Position numbers and translations under genes: made by a program | Shown here: positions 7,201-15,804 of the stretch, piece after piece | Position numbering within the stretch: position 1 is the stretch's first letter | Layout of the letters: every line of letters starts with the position of its first letter | Source: Candidatus Omnitrophota bacterium | Lineage (GTDB): Bacteria; Omnitrophota; Gorgyraeia; JAUYCX01 | DNA: 63,301 nucleotides | Direction of reading: 5' to 3' | Assembly (NCBI GenBank): GCA_030692045.1 | Contig: JAUYCX010000067.1 | Span: 1-63,301, forward strand | The notes under the pieces: generated by a model | Told to the model about the DNA's origin: nothing | Database searches by the model: none | Seen by the model: only the letters and a program-made list of their open reading frames with translations

Positions 7201-8371
7201 AAACAAAAAACTTCTTTTGGCAGAGGCAGAAGTAACCATTGCGGAAATCCTGCCCAAATTTTTAAAACCCCTTGGTTATGAAATTATAACTTGTGCAGAC
7301 GGAAATACAGCTTTGGAATTAGCACATCTTAAACGCCCAGATTTAATTATTACTGATGCAACTCTGCCAGAAATAGATGGATTTAAGCTCTGCAGGCTTT
7401 TAAAAAGTGATTTCTTAACCTCATATATTCCCATCATTATTCTCATTGAAAAAAGACAAATCCGAAAACAAATCTTGGAAATTGAACAAGGCATAGATGA
7501 TTATGTGGTTAAACCGCCAGATCCTATTGACTTAGAGGTTAGGATTGAAATGGCAATACGCCGCACAGAACATCAAGTCCATGCCAATAGCTTAACCAAG
7601 CTGCCGGGAAACCGTGCCATTGAAAGGTTTTTGAGAAATAAGATTGCAGAGGCAAAGCCATTATCCTTTCTTTATTTTGATACAGACAATTTCAAGCCTT
7701 ACAATGACAGATACGGTTATTTAAAAGGCGATGAGGTAATTATGCAGACTGCTCGCATCATTATATCGGCAGTAAAAAAATTCGGAAATAGCGATGATTT
7801 TGTGGGGCATATAGGCGGAGATGATTTTTTAACGCTCACCAGCCCTGATAAGGAAGAGTTGATTTCCGAAAATGTCATATTAGAATTTGACCGGCTTATT
7901 CCCTATCAATATACTGAAGCAGACCGCAGATTAAAATACTTAACTGTTAAGGATAGAAGCGGCAAAACCATAAAAGCACCCTTAATGAGCATTTCCATTG
8001 CCATTGTGAACAATAAAAATCATCCAATAATCAATTTGGTGGAGTTAATTGAGGTTGCTTTTGAAATTAAAAAATATCTCAAATCCATTTCCGGCAGTAA
8101 ATTTTTAGTCAACCGGCGCAAAACCAACGCAGGAATTAAAGAAAGAACAAACGTTGTTTATAATGCTCATTTTGTCAAGGCGCCAAAAGAGAAAAAAATA
8201 TTGCCCAATCCTCCCTTAGGTCAAATCCTTCTTAAACAAAGCATTATTTCAGAAGATAAGTTACAAGAAGCGCTTAAGGAACACTGGCTGACCGGTGAAC
8301 TATTAGGCCAAACCCTTATTAGAATGCAGTTAGTTTCTCATCAAGATTTAAAGAAATTTATTCCTGCCTAA
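7193..8371 (+). CDS. REC-GGDEF-MshEN response regulator
   Basis: 392 residues. Domains: receiver (about 5-122) with phospho-acceptor D in LIITDATLPEIDG and K in VVKPP, but the usual acidic pair is changed (LLLAEAE). GGDEF-like domain (about 135-290) with FDTDNFKPYNDRYG and GGDDF in place of GGDEF. C-terminal MshEN/T2SSE_N domain (about 338-392) with LGQILLKQ...LLGQTLIRM. In other proteins MshEN binds cyclic di-GMP and sits on pilus/secretion ATPases. It may therefore link c-di-GMP signalling to the pilus system at the left of the window. Catalytic activity is uncertain given GGDDF. Confidence 0.85.
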   Translation: MIKNKKLLLAEAEVTIAEILPKFLKPLGYEIITCADGNTALELAHLKRPDLIITDATLPEIDGFKLCRLLKSDFLTSYIPIIILIEKRQIRKQILEIEQGIDDYVVKPPDPIDLEVRIEMAIRRTEHQVHANSLTKLPGNRAIERFLRNKIAEAKPLSFLYFDTDNFKPYNDRYGYLKGDEVIMQTARIIISAVKKFGNSDDFVGHIGGDDFLTLTSPDKEELISENVILEFDRLIPYQYTEADRRLKYLTVKDRSGKTIKAPLMSISIAIVNNKNHPIINLVELIEVAFEIKKYLKSISGSKFLVNRRKTNAGIKERTNVVYNAHFVKAPKEKKILPNPPLGQILLKQSIISEDKLQEALKEHWLTGELLGQTLIRMQLVSHQDLKKFIPA

Positions 8372-8511
8372 AAGAAAAACAGAAAAAATTTTGGCATTGG
8401 GCATTTTTGCTGCTTAATCAAGAACATAACTCTCTCAAATATAATAGGTTACTAAACAACAGCCATTTTTTGTATTCTGGGAAATTTTTCGGTAAAATAC
8501 TCTAATTTAAG

Positions 8512-8540
8512 TTGACTAAACATCTTATTTTTGGTATACT
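8512..8540 (+). promoter_or_regulatory. Near-consensus sigma-70 promoter of the purine block
   Basis: TTGACT (8512-8517), exactly 17 bp, TATACT (8535-8540), then 33 bases to the purB ATG with AGGCGGTGG as ribosome site. The leader is too short for a purine riboswitch. Confidence 0.8.
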
Positions 8541-8573
8541 TAATTCTCTAAAAATCTAAAAGGCGGTGGTCAG

Positions 8574-9866
8574 ATGATAGAAAGATATACCTTACCAAAA
8601 ATGGCAGAAATTTGGAGTGAACAGAATAAATTCTCCAAAATGCTCAAGATTGAAGTTTTGGCTTGCGAGGCATTGGCAAAAATGGGCCAGATTCCTAAAA
8701 AAGCCCTGGACAAGATTAAGAAGAAAGCCCGATTTGATTTAGAAGAGATAAAAAGAATAGAGGAAAAAACCAAACATGATGTGGTCGCCTTTATTCAGAA
8801 TTTAGGCGAGAATTTAGGTCCTGAGGCAAGATATTTGCATATGGGTTTAACCTCTTCTGACCTTTTGGATACCTCTTTGGCTGTGCAGTGTGTGGAGGCC
8901 TGCGATATTCTGATTGCAGATTTAAAGAAGATATTAGAATGTCTTCAGCAGAAGGCAAAAAAATATAAGGATACAGTATGCGTTGCCAGAACGCATGGTG
9001 TGCACGCTGAACCCACTACCTTTGGCCTTAAATTAGCTGTTTGGTTTGATGAGATGCGCCGTAATCTGGAACGTCTGCAACATGCAAAAGAAAATTTACG
9101 TGTGGGCAAGCTCTCCGGAGCTGTGGGAACCTATGTGCATATTGACCCTTTAGTTGAGGATTATGTCTGCAATAAACTGGGACTTAAGCCGGTAAATATT
9201 TCCACACAAATTATCCAAAGAGACCGACATGCTCAGTTATTAACTGCCCTGGCAATTATTGGTTCATCCTTAGATAAATTCTGCACAGAAATAAGGCATT
9301 TACAGAAGACAGAAATTTTAGAGGTTGAAGAACCATTTTTTAAAGGGCAAATTGGTTCCTCGGCTATGCCGCACAAGAGAAATCCAGTAACCTGTGAGCG
9401 CATTTGCGGACTAGCGAGAATATTGAGGGCAAATGCGCAAGCCGCTTTGGAAAATATCGCTTTATGGCACGAAAGGGATATTAGCCACTCTTCGGTAGAA
9501 AGGGTAATTCTTCCGGATAGCACCATTGTTCTGGATTATATGATGAATAAGTTCCTGCCTCTAGTGGAAGACCTCTTGGTTTACTCCAAGAATATGATTG
9601 TTAATTTATCCAAGACTCGGGGATTAATTTATTCTCAAAGGGTCTTGCTTGAGCTAATGAAAAAGGGTTTAACCCGGGATGATGCCTATGAGATTATCCA
9701 GCGTGCAGCTATGCGGGTTTGGCAGGAGGGCAGCGATTTTAAGGATACGCTTTTAAGAGATAGGAAATTGCGCAAGTACTTAACTTCTAATGAGATTGAT
9801 TCCTGCTTTAATATCAAATATTATCTAAGATACATAGATAGAATATTTAAGAAATTAGGCCTTTGA
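8574..9866 (+). CDS. purB: Adenylosuccinate lyase
   Basis: Cleaves SAICAR to AICAR and adenylosuccinate to AMP, both releasing fumarate. 430 residues, normal length for the family. The fumarase/aspartase signature GSSAMPHKRNP is intact at about residue 263, with the catalytic Ser in the GSSAMPHK loop. TRTHGVHAEPTT and the early TSSDLLDT motif are also present. It is the first gene of the purine cluster, behind the strong promoter at 8512. Confidence 0.97.
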   Translation: MIERYTLPKMAEIWSEQNKFSKMLKIEVLACEALAKMGQIPKKALDKIKKKARFDLEEIKRIEEKTKHDVVAFIQNLGENLGPEARYLHMGLTSSDLLDTSLAVQCVEACDILIADLKKILECLQQKAKKYKDTVCVARTHGVHAEPTTFGLKLAVWFDEMRRNLERLQHAKENLRVGKLSGAVGTYVHIDPLVEDYVCNKLGLKPVNISTQIIQRDRHAQLLTALAIIGSSLDKFCTEIRHLQKTEILEVEEPFFKGQIGSSAMPHKRNPVTCERICGLARILRANAQAALENIALWHERDISHSSVERVILPDSTIVLDYMMNKFLPLVEDLLVYSKNMIVNLSKTRGLIYSQRVLLELMKKGLTRDDAYEIIQRAAMRVWQEGSDFKDTLLRDRKLRKYLTSNEIDSCFNIKYYLRYIDRIFKKLGL

Positions 9867-9935
9867 ACAAACACAGATTAGCGTAGATAGCAAGGAAATA
9901 TCTGTGCCCATCTGTGTGAAAAATTTTTTAACAAA
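9866..9935. repeat. CACAGAT/ATCTGTG repeat spacer
   Basis: The purB-purC spacer holds ACACAGATTAGCGTAGAT and, inverted, ATCTGTGCCCATCTGTGTG. Similar CACAGATT units fill the spacers at 16470-16505 and 20231-20270. Confidence 0.7.
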
Positions 9936-10643
9936 ATGGAAAAGACAATAAAAATCTACGAAGGCAAAGCCAAGATTGTTTTTGAAACAGTTGCCCCGGA
10001 TTTACTCATCCAATATTTTAAAGACGATGCCACTGCCTTTGATGCTACCAAAAAAGGCACCATTAAAGACAAGGGCATAATGAATAACAAGATTTCATCC
10101 AGGCTGTTTCAAATTCTAGAGAAAGAAGGAATCCCCACGCATTTCGTAAAAATTCTAAATGAGCGCGAAATGCTCATTAAGCGCGTTGTAATTATTCCAG
10201 TTGAGGTAACCATAAGAAATATTGTGGCAGGCGGAATGTCCAGGGCTTTAGGCTTGGAAGAGGGTTTAAAATTAGATTGCCCTGTTTTAGAGTACCACTT
10301 AAAAAACGATTCTCTTCACGATCCTTTAATAAATGAATATCACATTAAGGCTTTAAAAATCGCAAGCCTTACAGAAATTGAAACAATTAAGAATTATTCT
10401 TTTAAGGTAAATGAGATTTTAACCAGATTTTTCTCTTCAATTAATCTGGATTTGATTGACTTTAAACTTGAATTCGGTAGATTTAAGGATGAAGAGATAA
10501 TTTTAGCCGACGAAATCTCTCCAGATACCTGCAGGCTCTGGGAAAAGACAACTGGTAAAAGGTTAGATAAGGATAGATTCAGACGCGACTTAGGAAATAT
10601 CGAAGAGGCCTACCAAGAAGTATTAAGGCGGGTAAGTAAATAA
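9936..10643 (+). CDS. purC: SAICAR synthetase (PurC)
   Basis: Phosphoribosylaminoimidazole-succinocarboxamide synthase, which joins CAIR with aspartate using ATP. 235 residues, the usual bacterial length. Conserved landmarks: YEGKAKIVF near the start, FKDDATAFDATKKG, the VEVTIRNIVAGGMSRALG region, and LADEISPDTCRLW near the C-terminus. It follows purB, whose own reactions include the next step of the pathway. Confidence 0.97.
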   Translation: MEKTIKIYEGKAKIVFETVAPDLLIQYFKDDATAFDATKKGTIKDKGIMNNKISSRLFQILEKEGIPTHFVKILNEREMLIKRVVIIPVEVTIRNIVAGGMSRALGLEEGLKLDCPVLEYHLKNDSLHDPLINEYHIKALKIASLTEIETIKNYSFKVNEILTRFFSSINLDLIDFKLEFGRFKDEEIILADEISPDTCRLWEKTTGKRLDKDRFRRDLGNIEEAYQEVLRRVSK

Positions 10644-10701
10644 TCTTTGTAATGTATTCCCACCACTTCTTACCTTATGTAGTTATTCAAGGAGGTAACT
10701 C

Positions 10702-10887
10702 ATTCTTATTCTTTGGTTTGGAATCATGGGTTTTTTTGCTGGTTTAATTTATGTCATTTGGAAAAGAAAGATAAGATTAGGGGCGCTTCTTAGCGCAACT
10801 ATCCTGGGTCTGTTCACAGCGCTAATTGTAAAATTCCTTAAAGAAGGATTTTACCGAAAGGACAGGCGTTTTCGAAAAAAATTTTGA
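10702..10887 (+). CDS. Small two-helix membrane protein, probable AUU start
   Basis: 61 residues if translation starts at the ATT at 10702. An in-frame TAA sits at 10696-10698 inside the ribosome site, and a textbook AAGGAGG ends six bases before this ATT. The first in-frame ATG (10726) is 30 bases from that site and would cut into the first membrane helix. The protein has two helices (ILILWFGIMGFFAGLIYVIW and LGALLSATILGLFTALIV) and a very basic tail (RKDRRFRKKF). Its stop lies just before the Shine-Dalgarno of the SPFH gene, suggesting coupling. The family is not recognised. Confidence 0.6.
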   Translation: MLILWFGIMGFFAGLIYVIWKRKIRLGALLSATILGLFTALIVKFLKEGFYRKDRRFRKKF

Positions 10888-10902
10888 AAGGAGGGATTTA
10901 TT

Positions 10903-11793
10903 ATGTTAATCGTACTGATTTTCGGTTTTATCGCCGGAGTAATTTTTGTTAATGTGGTAAAGACTGGTTCTATTAAGCCGGTAATAATCGCGGTTATTAT
11001 TGGTTTGCTTATCGGCGTGCTTGTGGGTTCTATTAGAGTAGTGCCCGCTGGATATGTGGGTGTAGTTGATTTTTTTGGAAATGTAAATCCTAATCATCTA
11101 CATAGCGGGATTAACTTGGTTAATCCTTTGGCAAAGGTGATAATTATATCTGTAAGAACCCAGGAAGATAAAGAGACAATGAGTGTTCCCTCTAAAGAAG
11201 GTTTGAATATTTCTCTGGATGTTTCAGTTTTATATAAACTTGATTCCACTAAAGCAGTAGAGATATACAAGACTGTAGGAACAGACTATAAAGAAGTTAT
11301 CTTACTTCCTCAATATCGTGCTGCTGCCAGAGGAGTAACGGTTGCACATGAAGCCAAGGCCTTGTACACCTCAGAAAGAGAAATGCTTGCCCAAGCCATA
11401 CTTGATTCTTTAAAAAATTTGATAGGCGAGAGAGGAGTTATTATTGAGCAGGTATTATTAAGGGCAATAACCTTGCCACCTACTGTCAGCGGTGCAATTG
11501 AACAAAAACTTAAGGCTGAGCAAGAAGCAGAGCGAATGAAGTTTATTTTACAAAGGGAAACACAAGAAGCAGAAAGAAAACGTATTGAGGCTGGGGGTAT
11601 TCGCGATGCACAAACCATAATTGCACAAAGCCTAACTTCGCAGTATCTACATTATCTTTGGATAAATACTTTAAACCAGAATCCTAATGTTATCTATGTG
11701 GCTACGGAAGCAAATATGCCTATCTTTCGCGTCGTAAATCCTGATGAACAACTTTTACGTAAAAAACCCATTTTACCAAAAGAAGAAAAATAA
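10903..11793 (+). CDS. SPFH/Band 7 (prohibitin-like) membrane protein
   Basis: 296 residues. Two hydrophobic segments (about 1-18 and 25-45) are followed by a Band 7/PHB domain (VPAGYVGVVDFFGNV..., residues about 48-210) and an Ala/Glu-rich coiled coil (about 205-240). The C-terminus carries NPNVIYVATEANMPIFRV, typical of prohibitin-class proteins. SPFH proteins form large oligomeric membrane scaffolds that often guard proteases or organise lipid domains. It is preceded by a strong AAAGGAGGG site and by the small membrane protein at 10702. Its place within the purine cluster is unexplained. Confidence 0.88.
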   Translation: MLIVLIFGFIAGVIFVNVVKTGSIKPVIIAVIIGLLIGVLVGSIRVVPAGYVGVVDFFGNVNPNHLHSGINLVNPLAKVIIISVRTQEDKETMSVPSKEGLNISLDVSVLYKLDSTKAVEIYKTVGTDYKEVILLPQYRAAARGVTVAHEAKALYTSEREMLAQAILDSLKNLIGERGVIIEQVLLRAITLPPTVSGAIEQKLKAEQEAERMKFILQRETQEAERKRIEAGGIRDAQTIIAQSLTSQYLHYLWINTLNQNPNVIYVATEANMPIFRVVNPDEQLLRKKPILPKEEK

Positions 11794-11840
11794 GTTTCCA
11801 TCAAAAAATCTTAACCGTCCCTTTTTAGTTCTAATCTTTT

Positions 11841-12359
11841 ATGCTTTGGCAAATTGAAATAGAAGACAAGCCCGGAGTGTTTGATGCTGTTGGCGCCGGT
11901 TTAAAAAAGGATATTGAGGATTTAAAGATAAATTCAGTTGAAGGTATCCATTTTGTTTGGGTCTATTCTTTTGAAGGAGACATCTTAGAATCACAAATCC
12001 AGACAATCTGTGAAGAACTGCTGGTTGATAAGATAGTTCAAGCTTACAGATATTTTAAAGAGCCCGCCAATTTACCCCTTGTAACTAAAGACTTAAATAT
12101 TATTGAGATTGCCTACAACCTGGGAGTAATGGATCCGGTTGAAGAGTCCTGCCTTAAAGCCATAAAAGATTTAGGAATTGAATCTGTCCAATCGGTACGT
12201 ACTGCAAAAAAATATATTATTGAAGGAAAATTAAGCCGCCAAGAGTTAAATACAATCATCGATAAATTGCTCTGCAATAAAATTATTCAGCATGTGGTAA
12301 AGCAGACCACAGACCATAGACCAAACACCACTACTCGATTATCAATTCAATTTAATTGA
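11841..12359 (+). CDS. purS: Tandem PurS, FGAM synthase small subunit
   Basis: PurS (about 80 residues in most bacteria) bridges PurL and PurQ in the FGAM synthase complex. This protein has 172 residues and two PurS-like halves: residues about 1-75 (WQIEIEDKPGVFDAVGAGLKK) and about 85-155 (VMDPVEESCLKAIKDLGIESVQSVRTAKKY). Native PurS is dimeric, so the fusion would be a covalent dimer. The last 20 residues come from an AGACCAY heptanucleotide array (12304-12324) and look unrelated to PurS. It lies seven bases upstream of purL. Confidence 0.8.
   Translation: MLWQIEIEDKPGVFDAVGAGLKKDIEDLKINSVEGIHFVWVYSFEGDILESQIQTICEELLVDKIVQAYRYFKEPANLPLVTKDLNIIEIAYNLGVMDPVEESCLKAIKDLGIESVQSVRTAKKYIIEGKLSRQELNTIIDKLLCNKIIQHVVKQTTDHRPNTTTRLSIQFN
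12304..12324 (+). repeat. Heptanucleotide array AGACCAN x3 in the 3' end of purS
   Basis: Three units (AGACCAC, AGACCAT, AGACCAA) encode the odd C-terminal tail of PurS. The same unit family recurs intergenically at 42198-42225. Confidence 0.8.
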
Positions 12360-12366
12360 AGTAGAT

Positions 12367-14814
12367 TTGTTAAGTGCCAAAGATAAAAAACTTTTGGAAA
12401 TTAGCAATAACGGGCAGCTTTTCTTGAATTTAAAAGAAATGCAGGCAATCAAAAATTATTTTAAAGGCCTTAAAAGAAATCCCACAGACTGCGAATTAGA
12501 AACCTTAGCCCAGACTTGGAGTGAGCACTGCGGGCATAAGACCTTCCGGGGCAAGATTAGTTATAGAGAAGAAATCCCAAATCCCAAATCCCAAATCCCA
12601 AATAAATCCAAAATCCAAAATCCAAAACACAAAACAAAAATAATTAATAATTTGCTTAAAGCTACAATTATGAAAGTTACCAATGAGTTGAAAAAGCCTT
12701 GGTGCGTTTCAGTTTTTCATGACAATTCCGGAGTAATAAAGTTCGACGACAAATATAATGTTTGTTTTAAAGTAGAAACCCACAATCACCCCAGCGCTTT
12801 AGAGCCATTTGGCGGCGCCAATACTGGTATTGGTGGTGTCATTCGAGACCCATTAGGAACTGGTTTGGGTGCTAAGCCAATTTTAAATACAGATGTGTTT
12901 TGTTTTGGTCCGCCGGATTTTTCCTTTGATAAATTGCCTGCTGGATGTCTTCATCCCAAAAGAATAATGAAGGGTGTAGTTTCAGGGGTGCGCGATTACG
13001 GAAATAAAATGGGAATTCCTACGGTAAACGGCGCTATACTTTTTGATGAACGGTTTGTGGGAAACCCGCTTGTGTATTGTGGAACTGTGGGGATTATGCC
13101 AAAGGATAAATCCTTTAAAAAACCTAAAACCGCAGATTTAATTGTTTTAGTGGGCGGAAGAACCGGCCGTGACGGAATTCATGGCGCAACATTTTCTTCA
13201 GGAGAATTAACCCACGAGTCAGAGAAGATTTCTTCTGGCGCAGTGCAAATTGGCAATCCCATTCAGGAAAAAAAGATGCTGGATACTATTTTACAGGCAA
13301 GGGATAAAAATTTGTATGACGCCATAACTGATTGCGGAGGCGGAGGTTTGTCCAGCGCAGTAGGTGAAATGGCAAAGGATTTGGGCGCTCGAGTTGACTT
13401 GCAAAAGGTTCCCTTAAAATATCAGGGATTAAGTTATACTGAAATTTGGATTTCTGAGTCGCAGGAGCGGATGATTTTATCTGTGCCAAAAGAAAATATT
13501 AAAGAGCTGTTGTCAGTTTTTGAGGCAGAAGATGTTGAGGCAACAGTAATTGGTGAATTTACTAATACTAAAAGGCTGCAGCTTTATTACAAAAATAATC
13601 TTGTCTGTGATTTGCAGATGAGATTTTTGCACGAAGGCTTACCCAAAATAACAAAACAGGCAATATTTTCTGTTCCTAAGCATAGAGAGCCGAAGTTTGT
13701 CTGCCCTAAGGACTTACTTGCAGATTTAAAAAACATTCTTTCTGATTATAATGTTTGTTCCAAAGAATGGGTTATCCGTCAATATGACCATGAAGTTCAA
13801 GGTGGAACAGTTTTAAAGCCATTGGTGGGAATTAATAATGACGGTCCTTCTGATGCAGCAGTTGTTAAGCCGTTGTTGGATTCTAAAAAAGGATTGATTA
13901 TTTCTAATGGTATAAATTTTAGATTTGGAATGCTCGATACTTTTTGGATGGCAGCATCTTCTATTGATGAGGCTTTGCGACAGGTGATTTCCGTGGGCGG
14001 TTCTTTAAAACAAACAGCGCTTTTGGATAATTTCTGCTTTGGAAATCCGGATAAACCAGATAGATTAGGAAGTTTAGTGCGTTGTGCCGAGGGTTGTTAC
14101 AAAATTGCCAAGGAATTTGAAGTTCCCTTTATTTCTGGCAAGGATAGTCTTAATAATGAATATAGCGTAAATGGAAAGTCAATTTCTATTCCCGGAACAC
14201 TGCTTATTTCAGCAATTTCTGTGATGGAGGATATTGATAAGGCGATTTCTCTGGATGCGAAACAGCCAGGAGATTTGATTTATGTTGTGGGAGAGACTTT
14301 TGATGAATTAGGCGGCTCAATTTATTTTGGGAAAAAGGGCTTTTTGGGCAACAATGTGCCAAAAGTAAATGCCCAAAAAGCCCTAAAACTAATGCACGCT
14401 TTAAGCAAATCCTCACAAAAAGGTTTAATTCGGGCTTGCCATGATTGTTCTGAAGGAGGAATTGGGGTGGCCTGCGCAGAAATGGCATTTTCCGGCGGTT
14501 TAGGAATGGAAATATTCCTCGGCGAAGTACCTTTCGCCTCGAAATCCAAAATCCCAAATCCCAAATCCAAAATCACAAACAAAAAAAGAAATGATATAAT
14601 TTTATTTTCTGAGTCTAATTCTAGATTTATTGTTGAAGTGGAAAAGAAAAACCAAAAACAATTTGAGAAAACTTTAAAAGGCATTCCCCTCGGCCTAATC
14701 GGCTGTGTAACAGAAAATAAAAAATTTAAGGTTTATGGCATAAATGGCAGAGCTTGCCTTGAAGCAAACATTTATGAACTTAAAGAGGCCTGGCAAAAGC
14801 CTTTGAGGTGGTAA
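12367..14814 (+). CDS. purL: FGAM synthase large subunit PurL with two repeat-derived inserts
   Basis: Phosphoribosylformylglycinamidine synthase II: uses ammonia delivered from PurQ to convert FGAR to FGAM. 815 residues from a TTG start. Motifs: TLAQTWSEHCGHKTFRG, VCFKVETHNHPSALEPFGGA with the active-site His, GGRTGRDGIHGATFSS, HDCSEGGIGVACAEMAFSGG. Residues about 69-88 and 725-738 are translations of AAATCCC-type heptanucleotide arrays (PNPKSQIPN..., PNPKSKITN...) and have no place in the normal fold, suggesting in-frame invasion of surface loops. Otherwise the protein looks functional. Confidence 0.95.
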   Translation: MLSAKDKKLLEISNNGQLFLNLKEMQAIKNYFKGLKRNPTDCELETLAQTWSEHCGHKTFRGKISYREEIPNPKSQIPNKSKIQNPKHKTKIINNLLKATIMKVTNELKKPWCVSVFHDNSGVIKFDDKYNVCFKVETHNHPSALEPFGGANTGIGGVIRDPLGTGLGAKPILNTDVFCFGPPDFSFDKLPAGCLHPKRIMKGVVSGVRDYGNKMGIPTVNGAILFDERFVGNPLVYCGTVGIMPKDKSFKKPKTADLIVLVGGRTGRDGIHGATFSSGELTHESEKISSGAVQIGNPIQEKKMLDTILQARDKNLYDAITDCGGGGLSSAVGEMAKDLGARVDLQKVPLKYQGLSYTEIWISESQERMILSVPKENIKELLSVFEAEDVEATVIGEFTNTKRLQLYYKNNLVCDLQMRFLHEGLPKITKQAIFSVPKHREPKFVCPKDLLADLKNILSDYNVCSKEWVIRQYDHEVQGGTVLKPLVGINNDGPSDAAVVKPLLDSKKGLIISNGINFRFGMLDTFWMAASSIDEALRQVISVGGSLKQTALLDNFCFGNPDKPDRLGSLVRCAEGCYKIAKEFEVPFISGKDSLNNEYSVNGKSISIPGTLLISAISVMEDIDKAISLDAKQPGDLIYVVGETFDELGGSIYFGKKGFLGNNVPKVNAQKALKLMHALSKSSQKGLIRACHDCSEGGIGVACAEMAFSGGLGMEIFLGEVPFASKSKIPNPKSKITNKKRNDIILFSESNSRFIVEVEKKNQKQFEKTLKGIPLGLIGCVTENKKFKVYGINGRACLEANIYELKEAWQKPLRW
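12572..12630 (+). repeat. Heptanucleotide array AAATCCC in purL (first)
   Basis: Four exact AAATCCC units (12572-12599) followed by degenerate AAATCCA units to about 12630, in frame with purL. Confidence 0.9.
14542..14580 (+). repeat. Heptanucleotide array AAATCCM in purL (second)
   Basis: About five AAATCCA/AAATCCC units, related in sequence to the array at 12572, near the 3' end of purL and in frame. Confidence 0.85.
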
Positions 14815-14815
14815 T

Positions 14816-15751
14816 ATGAAAAAATTATTGATTGTTTTAATGTGTTTGGCAATAATCGGGACAGTGGCAATTTATTTTGTCCAGATGAAAAGTCAAAACA
14901 TACAAAGGCAAAGATGGCGCATTGTCGAATTTAAGGAATTTCCTCGCAGTATAAAATGCAGCAATTATGATTTTGGTACCCTTGCTATAAGCGATAAGCC
15001 TGTTCTTAGATACAAAGGTATCAAGGTCTATGAATCGGCTTCTCATGGACCGGTTTTGGTTTTCAAAAATCAGGAGGTCTTTTGTCGTGGTTTTGTAAAA
15101 GACTGCGGCCACTCTGATTTTGCTTTTGTTTACGGAAAACGCGAAGATAGCGGAAAAAAAGTCCTATTATTTAAAGAAACCACTTGCTCAGGCGACAAAT
15201 TCAAAGATTCTCAAGAGATATGGTATATAGATGTATCTACTAAAGAGGGTTTATACAGAGTAAGCGATGAAGGTAAGCCCTTAGTTGTTTCTCGGCAAAA
15301 TCCGGTGCCCTTAGAAGAGAGGCCGGGTTATTATGGGGAACAATTTTTCTCTGGCGGTACGCAGGATACGCAGGAGTTGACCGTTTATCGTAACATTGTG
15401 CAACCAGGAATAATGCGTTGCCAAGAGGATAAAGATTGTTTAGCTTTGGAATCTTTAGCTACAAGCTGTAATTTAGATGAAGAGTGCCGCGCTACATTAA
15501 TCTCCGTGTGTTTTGATAGGGGTTGTGGCCCTCCTTGCGGAAGGGTTTACAAATCAGTTGCAGCTTTAAATAAAAATTATGCCCAAACTTATGTTGAGTT
15601 CATTCATAAAAGGGAAGGGGAGAAGTGTAAAACGATTATGTGTTTAGCCTGCGCTCCTGGTCCGGGTTATTCTCCGCCCAAAGAGCCGGATATTTCTAAA
15701 ATAACAGCAGGCTGTGAACAGAAGAAATGTGTTCTTAAGCCAGCTGGATAG
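14816..15751 (+). CDS. Cys-rich exported protein, unknown function
   Basis: 311 residues. An N-terminal hydrophobic segment (residues 3-21) acts as signal or anchor, followed by a beta-rich domain and a Cys-rich C-terminus (about 198-308) with at least a dozen cysteines (CQEDKDC, CNLDEEC, CFDRGCGPPC, CLAC, CEQKKC). This suggests a disulfide-bonded envelope protein. No family is recognised. It starts one base after purL with a GAGGTGG site, so it is probably cotranscribed. Confidence 0.65.
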   Translation: MKKLLIVLMCLAIIGTVAIYFVQMKSQNIQRQRWRIVEFKEFPRSIKCSNYDFGTLAISDKPVLRYKGIKVYESASHGPVLVFKNQEVFCRGFVKDCGHSDFAFVYGKREDSGKKVLLFKETTCSGDKFKDSQEIWYIDVSTKEGLYRVSDEGKPLVVSRQNPVPLEERPGYYGEQFFSGGTQDTQELTVYRNIVQPGIMRCQEDKDCLALESLATSCNLDEECRATLISVCFDRGCGPPCGRVYKSVAALNKNYAQTYVEFIHKREGEKCKTIMCLACAPGPGYSPPKEPDISKITAGCEQKKCVLKPAG

Positions 15752-15804
15752 TAGATGGCTATTGTCGAAGGGTTAATATGTTGATATAATCTGTGAGGTG
15801 AAAA

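Noticed and set aside
8541-8573. Purine riboswitch before purB
   Set aside because: Only about 33 bases separate the -10 from the start codon, too short for any known purine aptamer.
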